From the NCBI GenBank assembly GCA_032158295.1, contig CM063250.1:1185501-1249500 (forward strand): DNA of 64,000 bases, in the 5' to 3' direction. A program made the position numbers and the translations under genes. Shown here piece by piece: positions 38,394 to 50,232 of the stretch. Each line of letters begins with the position of its first letter. The first letter of the stretch is position 1. The notes below the pieces were generated by a model, which saw only the letters and a list, made by a program, of their open reading frames with translations, was not told the DNA's origin and made no database searches. The stretch comes from Pycnopodia helianthoides (taxonomy: Eukaryota; Echinodermata; Asteroidea; Forcipulatida; Asteriidae).

Positions 38394-38812
38394 AGTGGCA
38401 TGTCCTAGCAGAGCAGTTAAGTACACCGGACTCAAGCTCTTGTGTTTCTGATCAGCAGAGTGTGTGTTCGAGTCCTGGTCGTGACACTCGTTACCTTATT
38501 AAAGCAAGACAATTACACACAAGTACATGTAACCATTATTGCTGTGTCCTTCGGATGGGACGTAAAGCTGTATGTCCCGTGTGTTGTGTAATGCAGGTAG
38601 TACCTACAAAAAAAAGAGTGCACTTATTGTAAAGAGAAGGGGTTCGCCCTGGTGTTCCTGGTTTGATTGGCTGCATATTGTGCCATTACATGGTGCTACG
38701 TAAAAGGAAAAAGGTCTCTTACTTCAAAATGTAGCTCCGCATACCTTGCAGGAAAAAATACTGAGTGCCCATCTGGTGTGTTAAAGCACTTTTATTTTAT
38801 TGTTATTATTAA
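38394..38812 (+). repeat. tRNA-derived SINE, family A, full-length, opposite orientation
   Basis: It is the same order as 36588-37022 but on the plus strand: TGTGTTCGAGTCCTGGTCGT, GGATGGGACGTAAAGCTGTA, GGGGTTCGCCCTGGTGTTCC and a tail ending TTATTGTTATTATTA. Confidence 0.85.
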
Positions 38813-38814
38813 AT

Positions 38815-38960
38815 TTGTGTACCAGCAATCTAGACATCTTGTAATAAACCCACTCTCCAAAGGTCGCAGGATCAAATCCCGCTCTAGTCAATTTAACTCA
38901 AAATGAATTGAAATTTACCCGCTCAGTTTCACTTGTGGTTTATTACTTGTTCCTACAGTA
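38815..38960 (+). repeat. tRNA-derived SINE, family B
   Basis: AAAGGTCGCAGGATCAAATC carries the B box. It is followed by CGCTCTAGTCAA and TTCACTTGTGGTTTATTACT, shared with 52760-52900. Confidence 0.6.
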
Positions 38961-40104
38961 TAACAAACTCTGAGTCTATCACTGTGTAACTTGTAAGCAC
39001 TTGGTGCAAGGTTAATATTACATGACAGTGTCAATTTGATAGCTGATAGAAACCACACCAACAAGCCATCCATCCAATGGCCTGTTTCCTCTGCAGCAAT
39101 TAGCATCAACACACCTCATGGAATGTGAAGGGAACAATTTGTTGAATTCTTCTACTTCCCATATGGCTGGTGCCTTTGGGTCATTATGGTCAATGTCAAA
39201 CTAAGGACTTTGTGGGCATTTGTGAAAAGACATAGCCCTGTGACAAGGCACTTGTTGGTTTTGTTGGTTACGTTGGTTACTTGTCATTAAGAAATCCCAA
39301 ACCATGGTCATAGCAACTGTCTATAGTCTGAAGAATTCAAATTTAAGCGGTCACTTGTGACTCGAGCAAGTCATTTTTCTAATCAAATAGGTTGCTGTAA
39401 AGCTCCTTGTAAGATGCATCCTTGATTAGAATCCTAGCCTTCAAGGCACATAGTTTGTATCCCTTATTGCTGCGACACAACGTTTGTGACTTTGTGACAA
39501 GCAGATGTTAAAGGGTTTATATTTACCTCAAAGACGGGGGACTGACAATCATGCCAAATATTGGCTAGGCTGGAATTCAAATCCAGGTCTTGGGAGTGGA
39601 AAGGCGAGGTACGCACATGTTACAAGTAGTCATGACTTCCTGTTGACGCTGCACACTTTTTTTTTTTTTTAATCCTTTAAGTCTTGAACTTCATCTAGGC
39701 TAAAAATTTCTCCAGGGCAGATCTTGGCCCTTCGGCCCTAAATCTTGAAGCATTCCAACAGAAATTCATCACACATTGGTCACAGTGCTCTAAACTGAAG
39801 ACAAATCACTTTGCTCCTTCAATAAAGTCCGAGACATGATGTTGTACACAAGACGGTTAAGAGCCAAATGTTTGAAAATGCATGACATCCTGACATCATG
39901 ACTCAGTTAGAAGCAAAATGCCAACTTAATCTGCATGAGACATACTTTTCCAGCATATGGCACATGTGGTCCATTCTACGTTTTCAGAGCAATTTTCAAT
40001 TGTTTAATTTGATGTTCAATCCTATACCCTAACAATTACACCAAAATCTTGAGATTAGCACACGATGTATACATGGCACATTAAAATCCCAACTGACTAC
40101 ATTT

Positions 40105-40285
40105 ATCATAGGCCTTGAACTTCGTCTTTGAGAGGGCAAGTCCATTTTCGTTTTGCAAATCTGTAACTCCATTGGAAAATCTTTGGGAAACTTTTGGAGG
40201 AACAGCAAGGCCAAGACCAGGGCAACAGATACCATGGCGTCCATCATGTCAGTGGCTTCCAGGTAAATCCAGGCCTGCTATTGTG
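40105..40285 (-). repeat. GGCCTGGAATT interspersed repeat, copy 2
   Basis: This is the reverse complement of the family: AAACTTTTGGAGGAACAGCA, GCAAGGCCAAGACCAGGGCA and CAGGCCTGC appear in the expected order. Confidence 0.7.
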
Positions 40286-40983
40286 CATTATGAGGACTGA
40301 ATGAAAATCAACATACCATGATTGGTTTATTCTTTGCCCGAGTTGGACGACATCAAGTCTTTTGAGCATGTCAGGTCTGAGGGCAACTCTGAAGTAAAGT
40401 ATGGAAGTCATTTACTTTTTAGGTCAAGTCTTGAGAATTTTAGGTCACCTTATTAAGTTCCCCCTTCCTGAAGTCAATCTATAATATTATACAGTGGATG
40501 TTTTAACTTGTACAAAGGCTTGAACAGCAAATAATCAGGTTGAATCGGGTTGAATTATTCCAAAATGTTTTTAAAATCAAATGAAATTTCTAGGTCAACA
40601 ATATCTCATTTGAGAATATAACCGTTTTTTTAACATAGGCCTACTAATTATTACTAATCTATTTCATAAATAATAATGACAGTGGCAGTCAGAAATTTCA
40701 TCAAAAAGGAAACTAAATCATAAACGCATTTTTAAACACAAAACTGCAGAGCAAAATTGGACCACACACAATTAAACCATTCACTGAACTGCATTTTTCA
40801 AGTTTGTTTGCTGTTAAATAAAATAATATTCACTCGCCCTGCCACTTACTAAAAAATACTGTGAGTAGCCTTGCCTTGCCTTCTTTAGCCGCATACACAC
40901 GGCACTGTGTGACGACTGACTAACTCACTGCACGACAGTGCATGAATCACTATTGACGATTGTCAAAAATATTATAAGCTTAC

Positions 40984-41170
40984 CTTTTCGTCGGACTCCT
41001 CTGTAACACAAAAAGCGCTTATTCCTAACCTTTCCAAAACAAGAAACGATGTATCTACAAACTATAATTTCGGGATTAGAAAAAATAAAAACTATGGGCT
41101 TGGCGTGCAATAACAACCCGTGTATACACTACAGAAGCGGGATCCCTTCCGTATTCCGTGCACTAAGAAG
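40984..41170 (-). other. Possible alternative non-coding first exon of neurabin
   Basis: On the minus strand a good donor, AAAAG/GTAAGC, sits at 40983-40978. In the phase needed to join the neurabin acceptor at 34280 the sequence meets a TAA upstream and has no ATG, so it could only be a 5' untranslated exon, with translation starting at the ATG at 34255. The upper end is arbitrary; a YY1-like GCCACCATTTT at 41170-41180 is a plausible start-site motif. This would place a neurabin start about 700 bp from the sarcoglycan ATG. Confidence 0.25.
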
Positions 41171-41873
41171 CCACCATTTTGTTAAAAGTGGGCAGTGTGT
41201 GTATTGACACTTTGAATCGAACTGTCTCAATACATCGATTAGAGAAGTCTTGCTTAATACAACAAATATTCTGATCCTAAATCTTAATAAACATTTGAAT
41301 AAATTAAATGAAAAGCAATTAGTTCAGTTAATTTGTCAATTATGAACCTGGGGTTGACTCTTCCGGATGGCAAAACAAGTTTAATGACATTATTTATTAG
41401 CTTATCGATTAGCCCTGATATCGAAAAAAAGGTGACGGTTTTTACCTTGATCAAGATAATTTATGGTCGGGTTCATTAAATAGAGGGTCGTTATAAAACG
41501 ACGAAAAAAATATTAACTTAATTCTTGCTATTTGTTTTAATTTTATTGCATATTCACATAATAAATTAATAATTTATGCGCGTTCTATTTTATGATTACT
41601 AATAACCGTCTTTAGATACAGTTCCGATGCTTTTTAAAACTAATAACTGTATAAATTATAGGAAAGGATTAACCTCACACCCCCATAGTATAGTAGTTTT
41701 GTCCAAGAAAGGTCAATCAGATCTTTCCGCTGCAAAGAGCACACACCACGGAAGAACAGAGCTCGGCTGCATCAGAATGTAACGATTTTACTGTTAAAAA
41801 TACGAGAATTTTACCAGCTCTACATCATATTGGAGGTCATGGTCAAAAGCTGAAAGGGCTACTAATCATCAGC
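41170..41873. promoter_or_regulatory. Presumed sarcoglycan promoter and 5' UTR
   Basis: The sequence upstream of the sarcoglycan ATG holds a YY1-like GCCACCATTTT (41170-41180) and a TATA-like TATAAATTA (41650-41658). No interspersed repeat was recognised here, unlike most of the window. The start site cannot be read from sequence alone. Confidence 0.4.
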
Positions 41874-41907
41874 ATGTCATCTAGTCTTTTATACGCTGTT
41901 ATTTCTG
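41874..41907 (+). CDS. SGCE-like: Sarcoglycan alpha/epsilon exon 1 (start of signal peptide)
   Basis: The ATG at 41874 starts MSSSLLYAVIS plus one base, followed by the donor G/GTAGGC (41908). Joined to the acceptor at 53649 the codon completes as Ala, and the product reads MSSSLLYAVISAFLVVVFSL, a textbook hydrophobic signal peptide. Neither exon alone explains this, so the joint reading is good evidence for both. The 5' untranslated part starts upstream at an unknown site. A TATA-like TATAAATTA lies at 41650-41658. Intron 1 is 11.7 kb. The family's usual architecture is a signal peptide, an extracellular cadherin-like plus alpha-beta ectodomain, one membrane helix and a short tail. Confidence 0.8.
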
Positions 41908-42361
41908 GTAGGCAATGTTAGGTATATTATTGTGCACAATAATTTGTGGTGTGTTGTTTACGTTTTGCATGCTCTCGAGAGCCGGCCCAGGCCTGCCTTC
42001 ACATTGGATTGAGTAGTGAGTGTGTTGACTGTTGGTTGATACTGTGATTTTGGCTGGCCATAGTGCCACTAATAGTGGTGGTTAGGGTAGTAATTGTTAT
42101 GTTTTCCTTATGGTACAATCAAAGCACTAATAATATAGCTCTTCAGTAAAATGTTATTTGCAATTATTACTACATTTGTTGTGTATTTTCTTATTTCAAA
42201 TTTGAAGTGACTAGCCCAGTAGAACGTTCAGAGTTGAGTTACGACTGACACAGTCGGGAGAATGGAGGGTTACAATTATTGCAACTATAGTATAGCCCTG
42301 CTCCATAGGTAAAATTATTCCAGAAAATAAAAAGCCGATCCACGCTTCCATTGTAAACATC

Positions 42362-42435
42362 TTCCGATTGACTTGTGAGCACATGTTTGTGCGCATGCGC
42401 AAAATGCGTAGCAACTCTGATTACTGTCACGTCAT
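42362..42435. promoter_or_regulatory. NRF1-type palindrome with neighbouring CRE/E-box and ETS-like sites
   Basis: TGCGCATGCGCA at 42390-42401 is a perfect NRF1 consensus palindrome. It is followed by GCGTAGCAAC (42406-42415, RFX-half-like) and GTCACGTCAT (42426-42435). On the minus strand an ETS-like CGGAAG abuts an ATG near 42360. This cluster lies about 480 bp inside sarcoglycan intron 1 and looks like a start-site region, possibly for a minus-strand transcript. Confidence 0.35.
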
Positions 42436-42995
42436 CTAAAGCAAAACATTTTATTCATGTTAAATAGTCTGGTGTCGATTTTCTTAACATAAAGCAAAGG
42501 TATTGGTACAGTACTTGGTGACATTATTGGTTTAATGTCAATTTAAATCCTTACCCTGAGCGTGATAAACTTATTACAAATATTGTGGGCACTCCTGCAC
42601 TTCAGTTTTCACATGGAGTCAGTACAGAAAGTTACAACAGAGACGCCAGTTTTCATTTCATTTTCAAAAGTAGTGTTACCCTGTTTAAAAATTTCGAACC
42701 TAGCACTCTTGGGATTGCGGACATAATGTGAGCAAAGCTTCAGTTTCCTCCATCAGGTATAAATATGAGCAAAAAAATTCTTATAACATTTGTCAGCAAT
42801 GGCAGAGGACCTTTATACCCTGAACTCCACCGCATTGTGTGCAACGGAGGAGTCCAACCTGGGTTTATGGTACAGTAGTCCGAGTACTGGACCCAATAAT
42901 TCAATTATAACGTATTATTTTACATTTGAACATTGTCTGGGGTAATTATAACTTGTAAGGTAGGGTCCAAGTGAATGCTCATTATGTGTTTGTTA

Positions 42996-43361
42996 AAGAC
43001 CTTGATAGTATACTTTTTAAACTCACCTGAGGTACATTGAAGATGTTGCCAGTTAATGTTGGTACGATTGTATCAGATACATTTATCATAAAAAGATAGA
43101 TTTTCAGCTCAAATCTGAACTAATGTCCAAAATGGATCGAACAGGACTGCTACAGAGTCGCTCAATTGTGCATATAGAGTGTGCAAATCCATAGAAGTCA
43201 CAATGCGGTCCATTTTGGACATCCTGGTTCTCAGATTTTAGTTTAGAAATTTCTCCTTTTTTTTATAAACTTATCTGACACAATCGTACCACAGTATAAG
43301 TCGACAACATCTCAGGAGACTGTGTACCTCAAGTGAGTTTAAAGTATATTATAGAGGTCTT
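42996..43361. repeat. Foldback element with about 55-bp arms
   Basis: AAGACCTTGATAGTATACTT at the left and its counterpart AAAGTATATTATAGAGGTCTT at the right (written in two overlapping parts) continue inward with TTTAAACTCACCTGAGGTAC against GTACCTCAAGTGAGTTTAAA. Confidence 0.85.
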
Positions 43362-43963
43362 CCATGGATTTTTGAGTAGTTTTTTTTGTCACTCACTGTT
43401 TTGGTGTTTGGAATTGTGTAGGACATTTGTACACAGGTACCAACAAACACGTGAGCATTCACTCGACCTACATACGCAGATAATTTCCCAATATTAGAAA
43501 TGCGTTGTTGGGTCCAGTAACTCAGACTAAGATATAACCAGGGCATAGCCCCATAATAGGACCAATCCACTTGGTATCCTTTCTCCCAGGCCTAGCCTCA
43601 CTAGTGTGGTGTTTAGGTGAACCATTTAGCCACATTACCAGCCCGTTCAATCGTCCAGCTTACATCGGGGTGCATCCCCTACGGATGGGTCAACGGTTTT
43701 ACCAACTAAATATGTCTTATTAGGCCATGGTTTTAGTCAGGATCAGTGAAATAGAATGAAAAGTGGATTCATGGCCTAGGCTACCTCTTAGTGTTAAGCT
43801 GTTGAAATTATTAACCTTTTAAAAAGTTATTGCAAATAGTCTTTTTCAATTTGCTCAAAATTGGATTGGGGCCATTTTTTAATGGAACCACAATGCCATC
43901 TTAAAATACATCACCGGGTTTCAAGGGAACAAAACTTAACGGCTGTTTTATGTGACAGCTACT

Positions 43964-44164
43964 GCTAAGCAAGCTGAGGCAGGTACCACACATACATGTA
44001 CACAGACTGGAGTCGACAAAGTTCATGCACAACGGACAGTTTGAAACATGCACCACTGACTGACTGATCTCTACATTTTGTAATGAAGAGATCAATGGCG
44101 TGTACTTTGTCATAGTCCAGTCTGTGTAAGTGTGGTACCTGCCTCCATACGCAGCTCACTTAGC
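43964..44164. repeat. Foldback element with about 70-bp arms
   Basis: GCTAAGCAAGCTGAGGCAGG and GTACCACACATACATG at the left pair with CTGTGTAAGTGTGGTACCTG and CCTCCATACGCAGCTCACTT at the right. Confidence 0.85.
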
Positions 44165-44721
44165 TGGAAGTCAAATTGCATGTAAAGATATGAAGCTGGT
44201 CTTACCACATACATGGTGCCGTAAGTACACACTGCACAGGGGAAACTTACAACCAAAACTATGAAACAAAGTTTAATGTGTGATGATGTCAGGTGAATGG
44301 GGTCAATTAAAAGATTAAGAGATTAACGAGGCAGCTCGTTAAATTTTGAGGCCTCACAGAAGGAGAAGCATCCTCGCAGGATAGACAGTTTTTATGTCAA
44401 GATGCTTTTTGACTCTGTCTCCACTATCTGTAGTCAACTTCAAGGCCAATTGATGTGGATAAACGTGGGTGTCGGTTTTGGCCATTTGCCATTTCACACT
44501 GCGTATACGTGTACCTTCTCAGGTATGACTTGACGAAATGAGGCGCAAGTTTAGCGTCATACACAGTCTGCTAAATTATAATGGTGTGTGTATGTTAATG
44601 CCCAAAATTAAATCCAAAATTCTCCAAAACTCATGGCAAGGCTTTTTGATTGAATTTGATGGATTTGTGACTGAGTACAGAATCATTCTCTAACACTCAG
44701 CATGAGAACACTCCCATCTTG

Positions 44722-44740
44722 TTCAATTCAATTCAATTCA
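44722..44740 (+). repeat. (TTCAA)n microsatellite
   Basis: Nearly four units, followed by AAATGCCTTATTT, the usual look of a retroposon tail. Confidence 0.8.
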
Positions 44741-44949
44741 AAAATGCCTTATTTAAAACATGTTTTGCAGTTAAAAAGTGAATTGCACAAATTGACATCA
44801 AATTTTTGTAAAAATTACATCAAACAAAAGTCAACAACAGTAGAATAAGAAACAACAATATGTACATCACTTGTGATCAAATGTTGAGTTATTTATGGAG
44901 CTCGGACCAACTTGTATTACACGAATGTTTGGTCCATGTATGCAGTGTT

Positions 44950-45092
44950 TTGGGCTCAATGTTACAAAGCTGTTTAGCAAAGACAAATCTTGCTTAGCAT
45001 GTTCAGGTCACCAGCCAAGGTAAAGGAATGATTTCCTGCTTATTTTTGCTATTTACCTTTTTCTGCAAAGAGCGCTATGAAATTGGGCGTAG
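44950..45092. repeat. Eroded foldback MITE of the GGGCCCAATTTCATGG family
   Basis: GGGCTCAATGTTACAAAGCT at the left and GCGCTATGAAATTGGGCGTA at the right are inverted and flank GCTTAGCATGTTCAGGTCAC. Confidence 0.6.
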
Positions 45093-45589
45093 TGTACAGG
45101 TTTGTGTTTCTATTGTTTGAGTCTTCCGCCAACAATACGTAGTGCATGCAGTTTATGATGAGCAATATGAAGCTGTTTACTGTCTACTTTCCAAATTAAA
45201 TCTTTCAAGGGAGCCTGTGCAGTGTACCTTAGCTCTCCATCTTGCCACACTTGAGGGCTGTCATTATCAGGAAGTGTGACTAACTCTTTAAAATGTACTG
45301 CTCCAAAACCTCTACCCTACATTGTACACAGGGGGTACCTATGAGGGTTGAAAAATTCAAGGTTTTACAGTAAACAAACTAGGTACCCAAGCAACATTTT
45401 GTTTTCTATGAAATTGTTGAGCTTTTGAGTTGTTCATAAAAATCAGATACATTTTTGGAGGAGATGGGAGGATTAGATAAGGAGGGTGATCATTAGAAGC
45501 TTCAAATTATTTGTTATCAACAAGCAAAGTTTGCGGAATGCAACTAGACAAGTATGAGATGAAATCAAGAAACTTCTCATATACTCTAA

Positions 45590-45845
45590 GAGTAAAGTTA
45601 TCGATTTATCAATAACTCAAGTAAGTAATTTGACTGTAATTTGAGTTACTTATCTCAAGTCATTTGTGTCTGATAAGGCATGCAGTAATGTTCTGTCCCA
45701 ACTTAAGAGTTGTCTCAACTACAGTTGGGACTGGTCCCAACTTGAGTGTTACATTGGCCCAACTGTAGATGGGATTTACCTGACAAGAGTTACCAAACCA
45801 TAGTTGGGACTGGTCCCAACTTGATGGTTGCAGTTGGGATGGCCC
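45590..45845. repeat. Cluster of short hairpins
   Basis: AGTTGGGAC-TG-GTCCCAACT occurs twice (near 45723 and 45801), and shorter AGTTGGG/CCCAACT arms lie between and after. Upstream, AACTCAAGTAAGTAA and TTTGAGTTACTTATCTCAAG also pair. Confidence 0.75.
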
Positions 45846-46404
45846 AACTACATGTACAGTATGAAGTTGCCGAGGTCAGTATTCACGCAAGAATACACCA
45901 CACACAACTCTCAGCCAATGATAGGTCTTCCTTTGACATCAGTGGGGGCGCTGTTTGAGTTTGTGACAGCACATATTGGCATTATTGCTTACTTACTGCT
46001 TTAGTGAATTTATTCACTACACTCAAACTATTTTCATTTAAATTTTAGCCTGTTTTAGCTGATTCTGCAAATTTTTCTGTAATAAGATATGGCCCGCAGT
46101 CTTTGCCTTATTTTGAGTGGGGGCGTGGCCTCTGTCTTAGCTTTGATGCTTTCATCAGTTTTTCTAGTCAGAAGCAATCTGTCTGCAGTAGGGCCTTGGC
46201 CAACACCTTTTTCCGGGCACTTGAACCTTGGAAGATTTGGTAAACCTTAACCTCCCAGGTTGTTATGCCGGAAGAGACAGTCTACTGCTTCAGTGCTTAG
46301 TAGCAGGTGACCACTGCTGTTGAAGGCGCTGTGTAGATTGGATTGGTCATCAGACAAATCAATTCTTGCATTTTAGTCTGCAAAGATTTCATTGTAAAAA
46401 ATTA

Positions 46405-46560
46405 GTTGGTGGCCTGACGTTTCAACCCTAGCAGAGTCTTTCTCGAAGGCTAAATGACAGGACAACACACATACATGCATACAAGGGTGACAAGAGCAGT
46501 CAAGTGGAAATACATGAATAGAGAGAGTGGAGAGAGAAAAGCAAGAAGCCTTCAGAAGGG
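46405..46560 (+). repeat. Interspersed repeat with TGACGTTTCAACCCTAGCAG segment
   Basis: GTGGCCTGACGTTTCAACCC and TCTTTCTCGAAGGCTAAATG form a segment I associate with repeats of several marine invertebrates. Its class is not certain. Confidence 0.4.
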
Positions 46561-47029
46561 GCAGGGGTTAGGCAGGGATTATGGAGACAAAAGATTTCAT
46601 TGTATCAAGTTTTAAACCTGCTTCTACGTTGCAATCATCTTGAGGAAATTTTTGACTAAAAAAATATAAAATTTCTACCTTGCCGAGCAATATGAATATA
46701 TTTTCCTCTTCAAAATAAACATTACCTAATGGAACTTTATGTTACCTGTTGATAGCTAGGTTAGCATAGCAAACAAATGTTATACCATCCCATAAAGGTT
46801 GTTTTGTCAGTGTAGGTTGGGTATATGGTTTTGACAAATTCTCATTGAATATCGTTGATTGGCTGTCAGAATATTGTATCACAAATTTTCTTGACCCTAC
46901 AATAAAATGAACTGTTCGCCCGATGGTCCCTATGGTCAGGGAGCAAGGCTACACCCATTTTGACTCGCTTATTCACTATTAGTACATAGCATAGTCACCT
47001 AAGTATTAAATTATTGAACAATGGTCAGA

Positions 47030-47195
47030 AATAGTGGCTTCTTATATAACACTCATATCCGTCACTCAGTGACGCTCAAGGGGCTTCAACATTCAGTATT
47101 TTCCTGCAAGGTATTGTGGAGCTATGTTTTGAAGTATTAGACCTATTCCTTTACATAGCACCATGTAGTGGTTTACAAGGTGCTGTGTCTCATTT
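47030..47195 (-). repeat. SINE family A, tail half only
   Basis: AGTGGCTTCTTATATAACAC, CCGTCACTCAGTGACGCTCA and GGTTTACAAGGTGCTGTG match the tail-side half of 36588-37022. The tRNA head is absent. Confidence 0.75.
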
Positions 47196-48578
47196 TGCTT
47201 TTAACTGTGTGTCTTATATTCAACTGTATGTAGCTATGTAAGATGTTGTTTTCATCTTGAGTAACAGCCCAACGATGTGACTCTTGGTCAAACTGATTAA
47301 ACAGTCAATACCATCAGGGGATACTTTTGCGGGGAGACCTGGGCAAGGATTTAAGGAAGAAATCTCTGCTCTCTTGTGGAGGTATAAAGCTTTGTCATGC
47401 TAAACTAAAACTGCTGTGTCAAGTTCACTTTTCACTTTTTTTTTAAGTGACCTTGACCTCCTCATACCCAATCCGGCTAATACACAGATTTGGGGCAATA
47501 CAGGGGGAAATGGTGAATGCGCAGGAAAAAAATGATAATATTCTCTTTTTCTGAACAAAATGAATGCGCACACGTACATGTATACATTGCAACTTCAGGG
47601 CTAAACTTCATATGTAGGTCTGATGAAGCACAGAGAGTAGCTAAGCACAAAACAATGTCCAAACAATATTTTCTGCTTTTCAAATCAAATTTTAAGGCCT
47701 GCACTGAGACACTTGGGTGGAGCCAGATTCTTGCCTGATCCCGGTAAAGCTGTAATACACTATCTATCTAGCTACACACAATCAATTCGGATTTGGCAAT
47801 TATCCCTGGCTCCCTGCCCAACGTTACCAATTGCATTAAAACTCGGACATGGTGTGTGCTGCATTTGCCTTATGCTGCACACAGATGGATTATGTATTGC
47901 TTCCCAACTCCCCTTCCCCATTTACTTTACCCCTTCCTTTACAAAACGACATAACATGTACATGTATTGTGATTTGTGTAAGCACATACAGTTGTAGTTT
48001 TTGTTTTTTTAAATTTAGGGTTATTATTTAAACCATTGGCAATTTCCGAAATATGAAAACATCCATATTGGGATGCATGTGAGGCTTTGCAATTGCTGAC
48101 TTACAATGCTTCAAATGAAAAGTAAACGAAAGATTGTCTGAAAAGAAAGCTAAAAGTGGTTGAACACATTCAAAACAAAGTATCCAAAAGACATCAGACA
48201 CCCCCTCTGTCTACCGCCATTGTAATGTTCATGCATAAACACAGCATTATGCATAACCTCCTTTAAACCAATGTGTATTAGACAAAAACAGGAACTAATC
48301 CATGTAACCATGGCATTACAGTTTACACCAAAAAACCCTCATCAGAATTATTTATAGTGGTCTAATGATTACATTTGTTGAATTACAGGACATGTAGCAT
48401 TACATGTCTTGTTTTTAACAAATGCTCATATTTATTTGAATACGAACGTACTCTTTCCCATTAATAGTAAGTACAAACGTACATCCATCAATGGACCAAT
48501 TGGAAATAAATAGATAAAAAAATGAAAGTAAATGTACCACATAAGATTGCTTTAGATGTAATTTACAGACAACCTTAC

Positions 48579-48643
48579 CTTATATGAATGGTCTTCTTGT
48601 GCCCAAGCTGGACTGGTAAAAATGTACGTAGAAGCACAGCCAT
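48579..48643 (-). CDS. Candidate first coding exon of neurabin (PPP1R9 family)
   Basis: An ATG at 48643-48641 with A at -3 opens a 21-codon reading frame that starts MAVLLRTFLPVQLGHKKTIH and ends with two bases (AG) before a strong donor, GTAAGG, at 48578-48573. An in-frame TGA lies seven codons upstream, so this ATG would be the true start. The leftover phase fits the acceptor of the large neurabin exon at 34280 exactly: AG plus A makes Arg, and the join reads HIRTLGNDEIEM. If correct, intron 1 is 14.3 kb and contains the first exon of the opposite-strand sarcoglycan gene. The phase match has a one-in-three chance of being accidental, and I know no conserved counterpart of this N-terminus. 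It could instead start an unrelated transcript, with neurabin starting at the ATG at 34255. Confidence 0.5.
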
Positions 48644-50232
48644 CTTAAAATTCCACAAGTCTCAATAAATCACTCCAAAACAAAACAAACTAAAAAGATA
48701 AATCGCAACCCTGTTGATGAAGCCCAAAAGTTTGGGTTAGCTGCTGCTCAGTAATCCCCTCTGAAGTTCTCCCACACCTGTGCCTAAGAGCTGTGGTGTT
48801 TGCCGATCAGTTATACTGCCTAGCAATGACCAATGTATTGTCCCCCGAGGTTCCCCGTTCATCTTGCCTCCTTCCTCAAGTCCGATCAAAAAATTATCAG
48901 TCATCGAGGGCCTTTGCATTCTTCGTTAGTTTATCTTGGCGTTTTGGCAGCCGCAATTTTTCCTTGAAGTGACCCTCCCCACTTTCATAAAGTGACAACC
49001 CCTATCGGGATGTAAGTGGAATAACCCATCCAGGATAGAGAATTGCTAATGGTTTTGCATCTTCCTGTGCTTTTCTAGCGACAATATTGAATTCATTAAA
49101 TTTACCCAATGTGCCAAGATTTTAATTTTCTTAGTAATTATGGTAAGCTTACAACTGACGAATGGCCCGTAACAGGAAGTAACCTTTGAAAAGTATCTAT
49201 TCAAGTAACAGTGAAGGTTTCTGACCTGATATGTGCCTAACCTCTACGGCCTCTTCAAATAAAACCTAGCTCAGATTATCATTGAGCAAGGATAGTGATT
49301 TACATGTGTTTAAATTTAGATCTTAGACAACTAAGTCACAAATAAAAAAACATGCTTCTGACATTGTGTTTGGGTTTAAGTTAAAGCCAAACTGCTTGCT
49401 CACATACTGGTTCATGATACTTTCCATCGTTACATTGGGTCAGTTACAAGAAAAATTTTAAAGGTGTAGCTATGGGGAAGGGTTTTGCAATGTTCTTGAA
49501 AAGGGCAATCACTTATGTTACATACATTGTACATGTACACCAAGTAAAACAAAATACTGTGCAGTTAGTTTGTGATGGTTTAAAATTAGCGAAACCTGAA
49601 AGTGACAGAAAATGCATCTAAACACTTCAATCAAACCATATCTATTAATATCTCCTTAAAGCAAAGCCTCAGGTTGAAATATATTTAATACGTTTACCAC
49701 AACTGTACTTGGCAATCAAAAGGGAGGGGTTCAATCTCTAAACAAGGCAGTATAAGACTAAAGCGCTTTCGTAATGTTCAAGGGCGAAACGAAAAGTAAT
49801 TTCACCCGGCAGAGGGCTTAACAGCACTTCTAGAGGTCTATATAAACATATATGCACACATGCCCCCCCCCCTATCCATCCTCTTCAGAAAGGACAAGTG
49901 GAGAACATACACCAAAGATACTTATCATTTATAATTCAATCAAACACAACAAGAGCTTGCGTTGGATTAAAACTTAAAATAATATGCTCGTGATTAAGTT
50001 ACTTTCTTTTTTCTTGCCTCATCTGACAACCAGACAAGTCCCCTAACCGGGAAATGACTCAGAAAGGGCTGCTGTAGGGTACATGTGGGTACATGTGGGT
50101 ACTAGGACTGGAGAGATAGACATATTTTTATTTTTTTGAGACTGTCTTGCGCCGATAGAGGAAGGAAAACCTTGATTAGGATCAAGCGGGTTTGTTTGGC
50201 ACTTCGGAGCGGAGTGTTTAGACTCATTGAGA

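Larger units (their letters stand above)
34281..41169. other. Sequence between the large neurabin exon and sarcoglycan exon 1; SINE-rich
   Basis: This is either intergenic or neurabin intron 1, depending on whether the 48.6-kb exon is real. It holds two SINE families in opposite orientations, two long inverted-repeat elements and one copy of the GGCCTGGAATT repeat. No retroviral-type gag frame is present, which matters because mammals have PEG10 at this place. Nothing else is seen in 34550-35450 and 39000-40100. Confidence 0.5.

Noticed and set aside
46405..46560. Penelope-type element with a hammerhead ribozyme
   Set aside because: I could not find the conserved CTGANGA and GAAA cores in a fitting arrangement.
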